Positions 1 through 7,370 of a stretch of DNA of 15,601 nt are shown here, one piece after another. Position 1 is the first letter of the stretch, and the number at the start of each line of letters is the position of its first letter. The notes beneath the pieces were generated by a model. That model did no database searches, was not told where the DNA came from, and was given only the letters and a program-made list of their open reading frames with translations. The position numbers were made by a program, and so were the translations under genes. Source of the stretch: an uncultured Fusibacter sp. (lineage in GTDB: Bacteria > Bacillota > Clostridia > Peptostreptococcales > Acidaminobacteraceae); NCBI GenBank assembly GCA_937958285.1, contig CALFXQ010000103.1, positions 1 to 15,601 of the forward strand. Reading direction: 5' to 3'.

Positions 1-1103
1 TTTTTGACCCGTGGATTTTTGCAGCTGTACTTGTCTTAGTCTTGGCAGCATTAGTGTTGTGGTGGGGGCTTTTAAAACGCGCGAGTGACCCTTTGACCTA
101 TAGGGTTTGTCGCATGCTCGAGTGGGCGGTGCTTACTTTGCCAACGCTAACGACGGTCTTATTGTCTGATCTCGTTGTAGGAGAAAATGCAAATGCATAT
201 GTCAATGTAAATGCTTTATCTAATGGACGCATTTCGCCTAGTCTGGGCTATATGGCAATATTTTTGGCCACCGCATTACTCACACAGAGCACACCCTCAC
301 GTGTACTGTCAGCGAGGCTGGCACATGGCCCATTGAAGAGATTTTGGATCAATGCCCAATCGCCGGTTAAACTATGTGTGACATTGGGACTTCTGGTTTT
401 TGTACTCAGTCTGGAGGGTTCTCCATATTTTTCACTATACCTAGAATATCTTCACGAAAAAAATCGTCTATTTGAGGCGTTTTGGAGGCATTTGAGCTTA
501 TCTCTAACCGCCGTGACTTGGGCGACCCCCTTGGGGATTGTACTTGGCTATCTCGCCCATTCAAAGAAAAAAATGCGTGGCAGTATTACGCGATTGACTC
601 ATTTTTTTCAAGTAGTGCCCACACTGACTTTGCTCACTTTGTTGATGTGGCCACTGAGTATGCTCGCGGAGCGTTTTAGTGGACTAAAGCAAATGGGTAT
701 CAGTGGCGTAGGCTTTGCACCAGCGGTTATTGCGCTGACACTTTATGCAATCTTGCCCATTGTTTTTAATGCCTTAACTGGATTTGATCAAGTGCCCGAT
801 GCCATTTTAGAAAGTGCCTCCGGTATGGGGCTCTCTGCAACTCAAGTGCTCTTTCAAGTGAAGTTGCCATTGGCCATGCCTGCCATTGCGGCAGGGGTGA
901 GAACGGCACTTACCCAGACCATAGGCAATGCTATTCTAGCAGGTCTCATCGGTGGGGGCGGTTTGGGGGCAGTAATTTTTTTAGGACTGTCGCAAGCGGC
1001 TATTGACCTTGTGCTATTAGGTGCAATACCCGTTGTTTTTATGGCATTAGTACTAGAAACCATTGGCTCACACAGTCAGAAGGGAACGGGTGAGGTGTTA
1101 TGA
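1..1103 (+). CDS. yehY: YehY-like ABC transporter permease, osmoprotectant importer (5' end cut by window)
   Basis: This is an inner-membrane permease of the ProW/OpuB type. It shares the layout of E. coli YehY: about four hydrophobic segments in an N-terminal extension, then a binding-protein-dependent transport core. The core includes TPLGIVLGYLAHS, LYAILPIVFNALTGFDQVP and an EAA-type loop (ASGMGLS...VKLPLAMP, about bases 816-875) that contacts the ATPase. The reading frame is open from base 3 to the left edge and reads FDPWIFAAVLVLVL, so the TTG at 42 is probably internal and the true start lies outside the window. The end overlaps the next gene by 4 bp (ATGA). Recalled similarity to E. 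coli YehY runs through both the extension and the core, for example IDLVLLGAIPVV near the C-terminus. The E. coli/Salmonella relatives (Yeh, OsmU) handle glycine betaine-like solutes; the substrate here is inferred only. Residues NANAYVNVNA form a small degenerate repeat in a loop. Confidence 0.88.
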   Translation, partial: FDPWIFAAVLVLVLAALVLWWGLLKRASDPLTYRVCRMLEWAVLTLPTLTTVLLSDLVVGENANAYVNVNALSNGRISPSLGYMAIFLATALLTQSTPSRVLSARLAHGPLKRFWINAQSPVKLCVTLGLLVFVLSLEGSPYFSLYLEYLHEKNRLFEAFWRHLSLSLTAVTWATPLGIVLGYLAHSKKKMRGSITRLTHFFQVVPTLTLLTLLMWPLSMLAERFSGLKQMGISGVGFAPAVIALTLYAILPIVFNALTGFDQVPDAILESASGMGLSATQVLFQVKLPLAMPAIAAGVRTALTQTIGNAILAGLIGGGGLGAVIFLGLSQAAIDLVLLGAIPVVFMALVLETIGSHSQKGTGEVL

Positions 1104-2068
1104 GTATCATAGAAGGGTCAGTAACCATTAAAGGACTTGTTAAATTCTATGGCCAGCACATGGCACTCGACGGTGTAGATCTGGATGTGCCAGCGGGTTG
1201 CTGTATGGTGCTTTTAGGCCCATCTGGTTGTGGAAAGTCCACCTTGCTAAAGACTATTAATCGCTTGCTTCCTTACGACAAGGGATCCATTTACTTGGGG
1301 CAGTTGCCAATTGAAGCCTTTAACCCTACAGAGTTGCGTCGAAGCATGGGCTATGGTATACAGGGTGTGGGTCTGTTTCCCCATTATACGGTTGCAGAAA
1401 ATATTGGAATTGTTCCGCATTTGCTAAAGTGGTCAAAAGCGCGCATTGACATGCGAACAGAAGCGCTAATGCAGCTAACCGAGTTACCTGTAAATTATCT
1501 CGCTAAATACCCCAAGGAGTTATCTGGGGGTGAAGCACAGCGTGTGGGCGTGGCACGAGCGCTGGCAGCGGATCCTCCAATTTTGCTAATGGATGAACCT
1601 TTTGGAGCCGTTGATCCATTGACGCGGGAAAAGCTACAAACAGCCTTTATTGACATTCAAAAGCAGCTAAAGAAAACCGTGCTCTTTGTTACTCACGATG
1701 TAGATGAGGCGGCAAGAATTGGTGAACGCATCGCCATCATGCAGTCGGGAAAAGTTTTAAAAGACGCAAAACCCGAAGCATACTTAGATAAGAGCCTCGA
1801 TCCCTTTATCTATCGGTTTTTAGGTCGCGAGTTCCCACTCAGTTTATTGTCGCGTTACACCTTAAATGACTTTGTCGCATGGGCGATAAAGTCACATGTG
1901 ATAGCTGCCGGTACTGTGGCAAATGATGGGCTACAGTCGCTTAAAAGCGTCTTGGCGACGATGTTAACCCACGAAGATACCACTTATTCTATGGCCGTAG
2001 CAAAGGGGTCGACAGAAAGTGTTAGCTTTGAATCTTTTAGAGCTTTTATCCTCGAGGTCACAAAATGA
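1100..2068 (+). CDS. yehX: YehX-like ABC transporter ATP-binding protein
   Basis: This is the cytoplasmic ATPase that powers the importer formed with its two flanking permease genes. All ABC motifs are present: Walker A GPSGCGKST (residues 40-48), Q-loop Q88, signature LSGGEAQRVGVARAL (141-155), Walker B LLMDEP (162-167) with D-loop GAVDP, and switch histidine H199 in THD. The stretch GLFPHYTVAENIGIVP followed by KWSKARID (about 91-117) closely resembles E. coli YehX. The C-terminal 90 residues are weakly conserved and lack an obvious intact CBS pair, unlike OpuCA/ProV, which fits the shorter YehX type (322 aa here, about 308 in E. coli). It starts and ends in 4-bp ATGA overlaps with both neighbours, so translation of the three subunits is probably coupled. 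The family assignment is firm; the substrate is not known. Confidence 0.92.
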   Translation: MSIIEGSVTIKGLVKFYGQHMALDGVDLDVPAGCCMVLLGPSGCGKSTLLKTINRLLPYDKGSIYLGQLPIEAFNPTELRRSMGYGIQGVGLFPHYTVAENIGIVPHLLKWSKARIDMRTEALMQLTELPVNYLAKYPKELSGGEAQRVGVARALAADPPILLMDEPFGAVDPLTREKLQTAFIDIQKQLKKTVLFVTHDVDEAARIGERIAIMQSGKVLKDAKPEAYLDKSLDPFIYRFLGREFPLSLLSRYTLNDFVAWAIKSHVIAAGTVANDGLQSLKSVLATMLTHEDTTYSMAVAKGSTESVSFESFRAFILEVTK

Positions 2069-2781
2069 AAATCTGGAGAACCTGTATATGCTTTACACTG
2101 GCTCTGATATTATGGGTATTTTTCTATGATGAGCTGGTACAAGTGATGCAACAGTGGTTGCCGATTAGAGGAAAACTGCTTATGCGCACACCTTTATACG
2201 AGCTGGCATTTCAGCATATGTTACTCGCCGGTTTAACAACGGCAATGTCTCTTATTACGGCCTTGACCATGGCTGTTATGGTGCGCATATCTTCAAATCC
2301 CGAGCTTGAATCCTCTCTTTTAAGTCTAGCCACTATGGGGCAAAGTCTGCCCAGTGCTGTAATCATTGCCCTTGCGGTACCTGTTTTAGGCTATGGCAAT
2401 GGGCCTGTGGCCTTGGCTCTTTACCTCTATGGGATATTGCCAATACTGCGGAATGCCATTGCAGGTTTTCGCATGTTGCCATCGGCAGTAGTGCAAGCTG
2501 CTAAGGGAATGGGCATGTCTGGGATTCAAAGTCTCTGGTATGTAGATTTGCCACTCATTTGGCCCTTGGTTGTGGCAGGTCTTCGCACGGCTCTAGTTGT
2601 AAATATTTCAGCGGCGACTATCGGTGCCACAGTGGGAGCTGGCGGCTTAGGAGTCCCTATTATGGCGGGCATTCGCACTAGAGATTTTATACTCTTATTT
2701 CAAGGCTCAGGGGCGGTTTTGTTAATGGCGCTATGGGCGGATAGTTTACTCAATACATGGCAACATCGCCGCTCGTATTAG
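2065..2781 (+). CDS. yehW: YehW-like ABC transporter permease, osmoprotectant importer
   Basis: This is the second membrane subunit of the importer, 238 aa, close to the length of E. coli YehW (243 aa). It starts with a hydrophobic segment (residues 7-20, CICFTLALILWVFF) and a short periplasmic-side stretch. The transport core follows, with about five further membrane segments. The EAA loop is clear: AAKGMGMS (145-152) followed by VDLPLIWPLVVAGLRTALV. The segment ISAATIGATVGAGGLGVPI near residue 190 is typical of the OpuB/ProW/YehW group. The start codon overlaps the ATPase gene by 4 bp. Having two different permeases, one long and one short, around one ATPase is the YehYXW arrangement and differs from the single-permease ProVWX layout. 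The next gene begins 21 bp downstream, so transcription probably continues. Confidence 0.9.
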   Translation: MKIWRTCICFTLALILWVFFYDELVQVMQQWLPIRGKLLMRTPLYELAFQHMLLAGLTTAMSLITALTMAVMVRISSNPELESSLLSLATMGQSLPSAVIIALAVPVLGYGNGPVALALYLYGILPILRNAIAGFRMLPSAVVQAAKGMGMSGIQSLWYVDLPLIWPLVVAGLRTALVVNISAATIGATVGAGGLGVPIMAGIRTRDFILLFQGSGAVLLMALWADSLLNTWQHRRSY

Positions 2782-2802
2782 TGGCATAAAAAGGGGGTTT
2801 AC

Positions 2803-4440
2803 ATGCGCGCGTTTAACAACAGATTAAGTGCAGCAAAGGTGTCGGTGCTTATCGACAAATTAGAAGGAATTCCTGGAATAGTGAAAGTGGAATATCCAAA
2901 AAACCACTTCGATCCCCATCTGACAACGCTGACGCTGTGGACAGACCCGATTATGCTGCGCGGCATTAAGTCGAAGGTCAATACTATACTTAGAGAAAGT
3001 GGCAACTTGGTCTTTTCGACGGGGCAATTTTGGTCAAAAAAACCTCAGGTGAATCGCTTGTTCGCCGTTTACGAAGATGGACTTCAGATACATCTTTGCC
3101 TTGAAGCCATAAATCGAATCGACGCGCCAAAACAAAATCGGTATCTTTCGGAATTTATCTTGTCTAGCGAGAAAGATGCACCTGAATTTTGTTTTACTGA
3201 AGCGCTTTTAGTTGCATTGAGATACTTGTACAGCGGCAATACCCTTGGGGCACAAACCTGCATGTTTCGATGCGTTGAGGCCCTAAAGCAGTTATTTGTC
3301 TACCGATACCAAAGTGAGACCAGTCAGTGGAGTGCCCTCGAACCCCACCTTCAAAAGGAACTTCTGCTCCTGCTTGAGGCAACCACGAGCGATTTACATC
3401 CCTTGGAGTTGTCAAAACACTTTGTACAATTGACAAACATGGTCATGCATTTAATGGATAGTTGGTCCAGTGAGCACTTGGCTAAGGTGGAACTCTTGGG
3501 ATTGATTCAGGGCAGGACGTGGATGGAAGAGGCACTTGTCTTTCGCAAGCAATTTATGTCGCAAATGCCATGGCGCCAACATTTTAACACATTGTCAATC
3601 AAGATCTTTGGACTCGACTTCAACCCGTGGTACGAAATGGGCGCTTGGAATCCCAACTATCAGCCCTATGCATTTTTTAAAGGTCAAAGGGCCATTGCCA
3701 ATGTGTCGCTGTCGACCATGCAGCTTTTAATCGAGGGTGAAGCGGTGCCAGGCATTCAAATTGCCACAGTGATGACCGATGAGGCATGGCGTCGCATGGG
3801 TCTAAGCTATGCACTTTTCCAAAATGTGTTTGCGGACTATCCTCCAGAGCAGCATCTGTATTTCTTAGCTGCCGACGACATGGCCGTATCGCTGTACGAA
3901 GCGCTTGGCTTTGTGCCATGGCAACAGACTTCCTTTTGGGTAGATATCGATGCACCTGCAAAAAAAGTGCCACAGATCCCAACTATACCCTATCAGGCAG
4001 CATCTCTTGAAATGGAAGAGATGATAAATCTACATCAAAAGTGTCGGCCAATTTCCCATTCGTTATGCTGTCTAGATGACCACAGTATTCTTATGTTTTA
4101 CATGGCGATGGGGCTTCAAGATTCAGTGTATGCCCTCGAAAATGGGGTATATGCAATATTGGAGTCTAAAGGCGATCAAACTAATGAGGCACTTTGTGAA
4201 CTTGTCGTTTACCGCTTTTTTGTGCCCGAGGGCATAGATTACGATTTCAATACACTTATTGAACAAGCGACGCAACAGGGCTTTATCCGCGTAAGCTTCT
4301 TGTTTACTCCAGATTCCAGCGCTCTACCCGTGAAAAATCTAAAATCGCAAATCGATCAATCGGCACAGTGGATGGTGCACAGCGGCTTTCGTCGAGGTTT
4401 TCCTAAGGGCGCCTCATTTCCATCCATTTCAAAAACATAA
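2803..4440 (+). CDS. GNAT-family acetyltransferase with N-terminal nucleotidyltransferase-like region
   Basis: A 545-aa multidomain protein of unknown substrate. A GNAT fold is visible at about residues 290-375. Its acetyl-CoA motif A reads VMTDEAWRRMGLSYAL (322-337), matching the RxxGx[GS/A] pyrophosphate loop, and motif B contains SLYEALGF (363-370). Residues about 395-545 could be a second, degraded GNAT domain (LVVYRFF, then a helix and the terminal GFRRGF); this is weak. The first 110 residues resemble a nucleotidyltransferase in spacing (KLEGIPGIVKV, then TLTLWTD, then YEDGLQIHLCLE near 90-101), but the GS motif and the Asp pair are absent and the usual third Asp position is His. Residues about 130-230 look like a helical bundle. 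A GGGGG-containing ribosome-binding site precedes the ATG. The gene sits 21 bp after yehW and 12 bp before the thiamine-binding gene, so an operon is likely. GNAT assignment is confident; the N-terminal reading is inference. Confidence 0.78.
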   Translation: MRAFNNRLSAAKVSVLIDKLEGIPGIVKVEYPKNHFDPHLTTLTLWTDPIMLRGIKSKVNTILRESGNLVFSTGQFWSKKPQVNRLFAVYEDGLQIHLCLEAINRIDAPKQNRYLSEFILSSEKDAPEFCFTEALLVALRYLYSGNTLGAQTCMFRCVEALKQLFVYRYQSETSQWSALEPHLQKELLLLLEATTSDLHPLELSKHFVQLTNMVMHLMDSWSSEHLAKVELLGLIQGRTWMEEALVFRKQFMSQMPWRQHFNTLSIKIFGLDFNPWYEMGAWNPNYQPYAFFKGQRAIANVSLSTMQLLIEGEAVPGIQIATVMTDEAWRRMGLSYALFQNVFADYPPEQHLYFLAADDMAVSLYEALGFVPWQQTSFWVDIDAPAKKVPQIPTIPYQAASLEMEEMINLHQKCRPISHSLCCLDDHSILMFYMAMGLQDSVYALENGVYAILESKGDQTNEALCELVVYRFFVPEGIDYDFNTLIEQATQQGFIRVSFLFTPDSSALPVKNLKSQIDQSAQWMVHSGFRRGFPKGASFPSISKT

Positions 4441-4452
4441 GAGGAGGCAACT

Positions 4453-4758
4453 ATGGCCATTGTAGAAGTGACAATTGTACCCCTTGGAACAGATTCGACC
4501 AGTCTGAGTCCATATGTGGCAGCAGTGCATCAAATCGCTCAAGAAGCCACGCGCGATGGGATTAAAGTGATGTTGACACCCATGTCGACAATATTAGAGG
4601 GTGAACTCGACGGCATACTTGAGCTGGTACGTCGCATGCACGAGGTGCCCTTTGAGTCCGGCGCCAAGCGCGTTTCTACGAGCATACGCATAGACGATCG
4701 GCGGGATAAGGTAGGCACAATGGACGACAAGATGAGGTCCGTAACGAGCTTGCTTTAA
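4453..4758 (+). CDS. MTH1187/YkoF-type thiamine-binding protein
   Basis: A 101-aa soluble protein of the family once called DUF77 (Pfam Thiamine_BP). The sequence has the family pattern: an opening strand VEVTIVPLGTDSTSLSPYV (residues 4-22), helix VAAVHQIAQEA, then a strand with MLTPMSTILEGE (about 40-51), the helix ILELVRRMHEVPFESGAKRV, and a final strand STSIRIDDRRDK. Members adopt a ferredoxin-like fold, oligomerise and bind thiamine or related pyrimidines; direct catalysis is not known. Length is normal for the family. A strong AGGAGG site precedes the ATG at an ideal distance. It is the last gene of the plus-strand cluster, followed by a terminator. It may report on or buffer a thiamine-like ligand for the neighbouring importer or acetyltransferase, but that link is only genomic context. 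No TPP riboswitch is visible inside the window. Confidence 0.85.
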   Translation: MAIVEVTIVPLGTDSTSLSPYVAAVHQIAQEATRDGIKVMLTPMSTILEGELDGILELVRRMHEVPFESGAKRVSTSIRIDDRRDKVGTMDDKMRSVTSLL

Positions 4759-4784
4759 GGGATTTGAAAAAAGGCAAAATAAAT

Positions 4785-4825
4785 AGCGGACATGCATCGT
4801 GTAATCGATGTACGTCCGCTTTTTT
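4785..4825 (+). terminator. Rho-independent terminator between convergent genes, probably bidirectional
   Basis: A 15-bp stem (4785-4799 with 4806-4820) encloses a 6-base loop, TGTAAT. One A-C mismatch and one G-U wobble lie within the stem. A T run (4820-4825) follows on the plus strand. The minus-strand reading is followed by a less regular T-rich run (ATTTATTTTG), so it could also stop rqcH-cadD transcripts. The cadD-like stop codon (4824-4826) lies directly against the stem, so one structure serves both convergent operons. Confidence 0.85.
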
Positions 4826-5432
4826 AAACAAATATGCCAAAGAGAACACCCGTACCTAGGCTAATTAGCACAAAGGCAGTTACTGCCTCGCTGTAGGGCA
4901 TAATGAAACGCTGGGCCAGGGGGTGCCTTGCAAGATACAAGCCGATGATGCAAAAGATCAGTGCCAAAAAAGAAAATAGAAACACGGAAAAGAGGCGCAA
5001 AAAAGAGCTGAATGGAACCAGTACAGGGACATAAACCGCGATATTGTCACCGCTGTTTGCCAACACAATTGCCGCTATTTGCCACCAAGTTCTCTCCCCG
5101 CGGGGTAGCTGCTCGGGCGTGTCTTCGTTATGCTTCTGTGCGCGTTGCTTGAGAAAGGATTCCCAGCCTTCTTTTAGACCTAAAAAAAGTGGAATGAGCC
5201 CCAGAAACCTGAGCCACTGGGTGGGGAAAAAGTTTAAACCCTCGGCCATGAGAACGGCCAATATACTGACAATAAAGAGACCGATTACTTGTCCCCAATA
5301 GACAGCGCCTCGCTCTTTATGGTTAGCTGAAGCTAGCAGCAACATAAGAAGCGCCAAGTCGTCGATATTGGTGGCAATAAAGGCGGATACAAGAATGCCA
5401 ATAGGTGCAATAGCGGCGATTATGGCATTCAA
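4824..5432 (-). CDS. CadD-family cadmium resistance/cation transporter
   Basis: A 202-aa membrane protein with about five or six transmembrane segments, matching Pfam Cad (CadD). The two family signatures are present: ATNIDDLALLMLLLAS (residues 20-35) in the first segments, and ANSGDNIAVYVPVLVPF (about 126-142), which corresponds to the NGxDNIxxYxP motif. A charged loop (SFLKQRAQKHNEDTPEQ, around residue 95) separates the halves. Family members confer cadmium resistance in staphylococci; some relatives are only general transporters, so the ion here is inferred. The start is TTG (5432-5430), within the TTGA overlap with the rqcH stop codon. A strong AAGGAG site 8 bases upstream supports it, and no ATG fits the frame nearby. 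It is the second gene of a two-gene minus-strand operon and ends at the shared terminator. Confidence 0.85.
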   Translation of the reverse strand: MNAIIAAIAPIGILVSAFIATNIDDLALLMLLLASANHKERGAVYWGQVIGLFIVSILAVLMAEGLNFFPTQWLRFLGLIPLFLGLKEGWESFLKQRAQKHNEDTPEQLPRGERTWWQIAAIVLANSGDNIAVYVPVLVPFSSFLRLFSVFLFSFLALIFCIIGLYLARHPLAQRFIMPYSEAVTAFVLISLGTGVLFGIFV

Positions 5433-7192
5433 TTTGCGTTCTCCTTTTTTGCGGCTACTTGAACCCGCATGCTTTTAATTTTTGTTTCTTCGGGTGTGAC
5501 AAAAATCGTCTTAAAATCGTTGTAAATCACTTTGCCCGGTTTTGCGCCTTTTGGCTTTTTGACGAATTTAACTTCAGTGAAATCAACGGCAACTTGAGAG
5601 GAGTATCGGGCTTTTGAGTGATATGCTGCAATCTCTGCGGCCTCGATCACCGTGATATTTTCGATTTCTGGGAATGTGGCCTGGATGATGACGTGGGAAC
5701 CGGGCACATCTTTGGTATGGAGCCAAATGTGTTCACGATGCGAGTCTTTTAAAGTGAGCTGATCGTTCTGGAGGTTGTTTCGCCCTACCAAAATAACAAC
5801 GCCCTCTGATGAGATGTAGCGGTGAGGTGGTGCTTTTTTGACCTTTTTTTGTTTTCTTAGCGTGGAAGCTTTGACAAAACCCTGTTCTGCCAGTTCCTCT
5901 TTTATGGCGTCTACATCTTCTGACAGTTCAGCTTGTTGCAGTGCAATTTTAACCGCTTCTAGATAGTCGAAGTCCTCACGTGCTTGTTCGATAAAGCTTT
6001 GGGCTTCTTCGAGGGTGGTCTTTGCCTTGTTATAGCGTTTATAATAGCGCTGAGCATTTTCGTTTGGTCCTTTGGTGATGTCGAGGGGGATAACAAGGGG
6101 TTCTCCCGTGTAGTAGTTGGTCACACAAACTTGATCCATACCCTTTTGAATGCTAAAAAGATTGGCAGTGAGCAGCTCGCCAAAGAGTTTTAAATCATCG
6201 AGTTGACTTGCCTCTTTTAAATCGCCCTCGAGGTTTACAATTTTGGACAGTAGACGATCTTGAAGAAGGCCGAGGAGTTTTAGGAGGTGACTAGACTTTT
6301 GAACCAGGCGATTGGAATCGTTGGAGCGCAGAAAGACCTTGTTGAGCAGTGTGTCGAAGGCAACGAGTATGGTTTCTTCGTAAAGGGCACCTTGTTGTCT
6401 TAAATGATAAAGAGGCACAGCGGAGAAATCCGCAATACGCTGGGTAGAGACTTCGGTGTAAAGGTAAGGATGTGGGGTGTTAAGGGCTGCAATATGAACG
6501 TGTATGCTGTTTTTAAGCTGGCTGTAGGCCTCTTGAGTAAGTTGAGAAACGGGCATTTTACCGTCGAGATTTGCATAGGCCATGATGCTGTGTGAGAGCG
6601 ATGGGCTAATGCCGGAATACTGGCTGTATAGCGTTTTTTGCACACTGGTATTGCCATTTGTGAGAAGGGATTCTAAGGTGACATTGGCAGTGTCTAGCTT
6701 TTGCGATGGCGGCGGTCCGTAGATCGTGCCTGGGCCAATGGGACGCGGGCTCATAAGTGGGTTGACCCGTTTGATGCTGTCGACGACTTTATCGTTTTCT
6801 CCCACTAAGATAATATTCGAGTGCTTTCCCATAATTTCGATAATGAGACGCTTTTCAGTGCGTTCGCCAAAATCGTTTCTCGCCTGAATATGAAAGGTAA
6901 TGATGCGCTCAAAACCTTCCATTTGAATATCTGTAATCACTCCGCCGGTTAGGTGTTTCCTCAGCAACATGCAAAACATAGGCGGTGTCTCGGGGGTTTC
7001 TACTTTTTCTTCTGTAATGAGCACGCGGGGGTGTGTTGGATCTGCACTCAGACGCAAGCGACCATTTTGCCTGCCGCGAAAGTGCACAATTAAGTCGCTG
7101 CCCAATTGATAGAGTTTTTCAATCTTGCAACCCTCTAGTTGTGTCTTTAAATGACCTGTATATGCTTTTAGAAAAAATCCATCTAGTGCCAT
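5429..7192 (-). CDS. rqcH: RqcH, NFACT-family ribosome quality control protein
   Basis: RqcH binds stalled 50S subunits carrying peptidyl-tRNA and recruits tRNA-Ala to add C-terminal alanine tails that mark the nascent chain for degradation. It was once annotated as fibronectin-binding protein (FbpA/YloA). The 587-aa length is normal. The N-terminal NFACT-N domain opens with MALDGFFL, includes PPMFCMLLRKHL (residues 70-81) and the tRNA-contact pair as E95-R96 in GFERIITFHI. A long helical, charged middle (about 290-430) fits the coiled-coil arms. The NFACT-R domain runs from about residue 459, with HREHIWLHTKDVPGSHVII and then KPKGAKPGKVIY. The position usually occupied by Asp in the D-R pair is Glu here. 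The ATG is preceded on the minus strand by AAAAGAGG. The gene is divergent from yicC and coupled to the downstream CadD-like gene. Confidence 0.95.
   Translation of the reverse strand: MALDGFFLKAYTGHLKTQLEGCKIEKLYQLGSDLIVHFRGRQNGRLRLSADPTHPRVLITEEKVETPETPPMFCMLLRKHLTGGVITDIQMEGFERIITFHIQARNDFGERTEKRLIIEIMGKHSNIILVGENDKVVDSIKRVNPLMSPRPIGPGTIYGPPPSQKLDTANVTLESLLTNGNTSVQKTLYSQYSGISPSLSHSIMAYANLDGKMPVSQLTQEAYSQLKNSIHVHIAALNTPHPYLYTEVSTQRIADFSAVPLYHLRQQGALYEETILVAFDTLLNKVFLRSNDSNRLVQKSSHLLKLLGLLQDRLLSKIVNLEGDLKEASQLDDLKLFGELLTANLFSIQKGMDQVCVTNYYTGEPLVIPLDITKGPNENAQRYYKRYNKAKTTLEEAQSFIEQAREDFDYLEAVKIALQQAELSEDVDAIKEELAEQGFVKASTLRKQKKVKKAPPHRYISSEGVVILVGRNNLQNDQLTLKDSHREHIWLHTKDVPGSHVIIQATFPEIENITVIEAAEIAAYHSKARYSSQVAVDFTEVKFVKKPKGAKPGKVIYNDFKTIFVTPEETKIKSMRVQVAAKKENAN
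5441..5446 (-). promoter_or_regulatory. Ribosome-binding site fixing the TTG start of the CadD-like gene
   Basis: Read on the minus strand, AAAAAAGGAGAACGCAAA precedes the TTG. AAGGAG lies 8 bases before the start, inside the last codons of rqcH. It explains how the TTG in the TTGA overlap can be used efficiently. Confidence 0.75.
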
Positions 7193-7251
7193 GAAAGCCT
7201 CTTTTCTATAATGCCTATGACCAAAATGTAATGGCCTTGTGCATCTGAATG

Positions 7252-7260
7252 TGGTATATT
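7252..7260 (+). promoter_or_regulatory. Possible extended -10 promoter for yicC operon
   Basis: TGGTATATT fits an extended -10 (TGn plus TATATT), with no recognisable -35 at 17 bp. A start near 7267 would give a leader of about 120 nt. It faces the rqcH promoter, so the two transcripts would overlap in their first about 40 nt. Confidence is limited because extended -10 matches are common in AT-rich DNA. Confidence 0.35.
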
Positions 7261-7261
7261 A

Positions 7262-7278
7262 TTTATCTATGTGATAAA
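7262..7278. repeat. 17-bp palindrome, operator-like
   Basis: TTTATCTATGTGATAAA has two perfect 6-bp arms around TATGT. It covers the predicted start site of the possible yicC promoter and lies in the early leader of rqcH. This could be a protein binding site controlling both directions; no regulator family is recognised. Confidence 0.4.
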
Positions 7279-7315
7279 GTATAAGATAATGCTTTTGCGT
7301 TTGTAGGAGCACTTC

Positions 7316-7344
7316 ATTATATCAGAAATCCACCGACTTGCTAA
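7316..7344 (-). promoter_or_regulatory. Sigma-A-type promoter for rqcH
   Basis: On the minus strand a perfect -10 TATAAT (7316-7321) carries an extended TG element (TGATATAAT). It lies 17 bp from a -35-like TTAGCA (7339-7344, four of six consensus bases). Transcription would start near 7309, giving a leader of about 117 nt before the rqcH ATG. This is the best promoter match in the intergenic region. Confidence 0.6.
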
Positions 7345-7364
7345 CCGAGAGAAACTAATGGCTC

Positions 7365-7370
7365 TATAAT
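7365..7370 (+). promoter_or_regulatory. Second candidate -10 box for yicC operon
   Basis: A perfect TATAAT lies about 20 bases before the yicC ATG. The only -35-like hexamer, TTGCTA at 7338-7343, is 21 bp away, which is too far for a good promoter. If used, the leader would be only about 14 nt and would still contain the GAGG ribosome-binding site (7381-7384). Confidence 0.3.

Noticed and set aside
42..44. TTG at 42 as the start of the first permease
   Set aside because: The frame is open to the window edge and encodes hydrophobic sequence upstream, and there is no ribosome-binding site before the TTG. The gene is more likely cut by the edge.
191..220. Short repeated AAATGC/AATG-like bases in the first permease
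   Set aside because: They encode NANAYVNVNA in a loop and are too short and degenerate to call a genuine repeat element.
7237..7260. TTGTGC/TATATT as a standard -35/-10 promoter
   Set aside because: The spacer is only 12 bp; only the extended -10 reading is plausible.
7263..7271. DnaA box in the rqcH-yicC gap
   Set aside because: TTATCTATG does not match TTATNCACA well, and no cluster of boxes is present.
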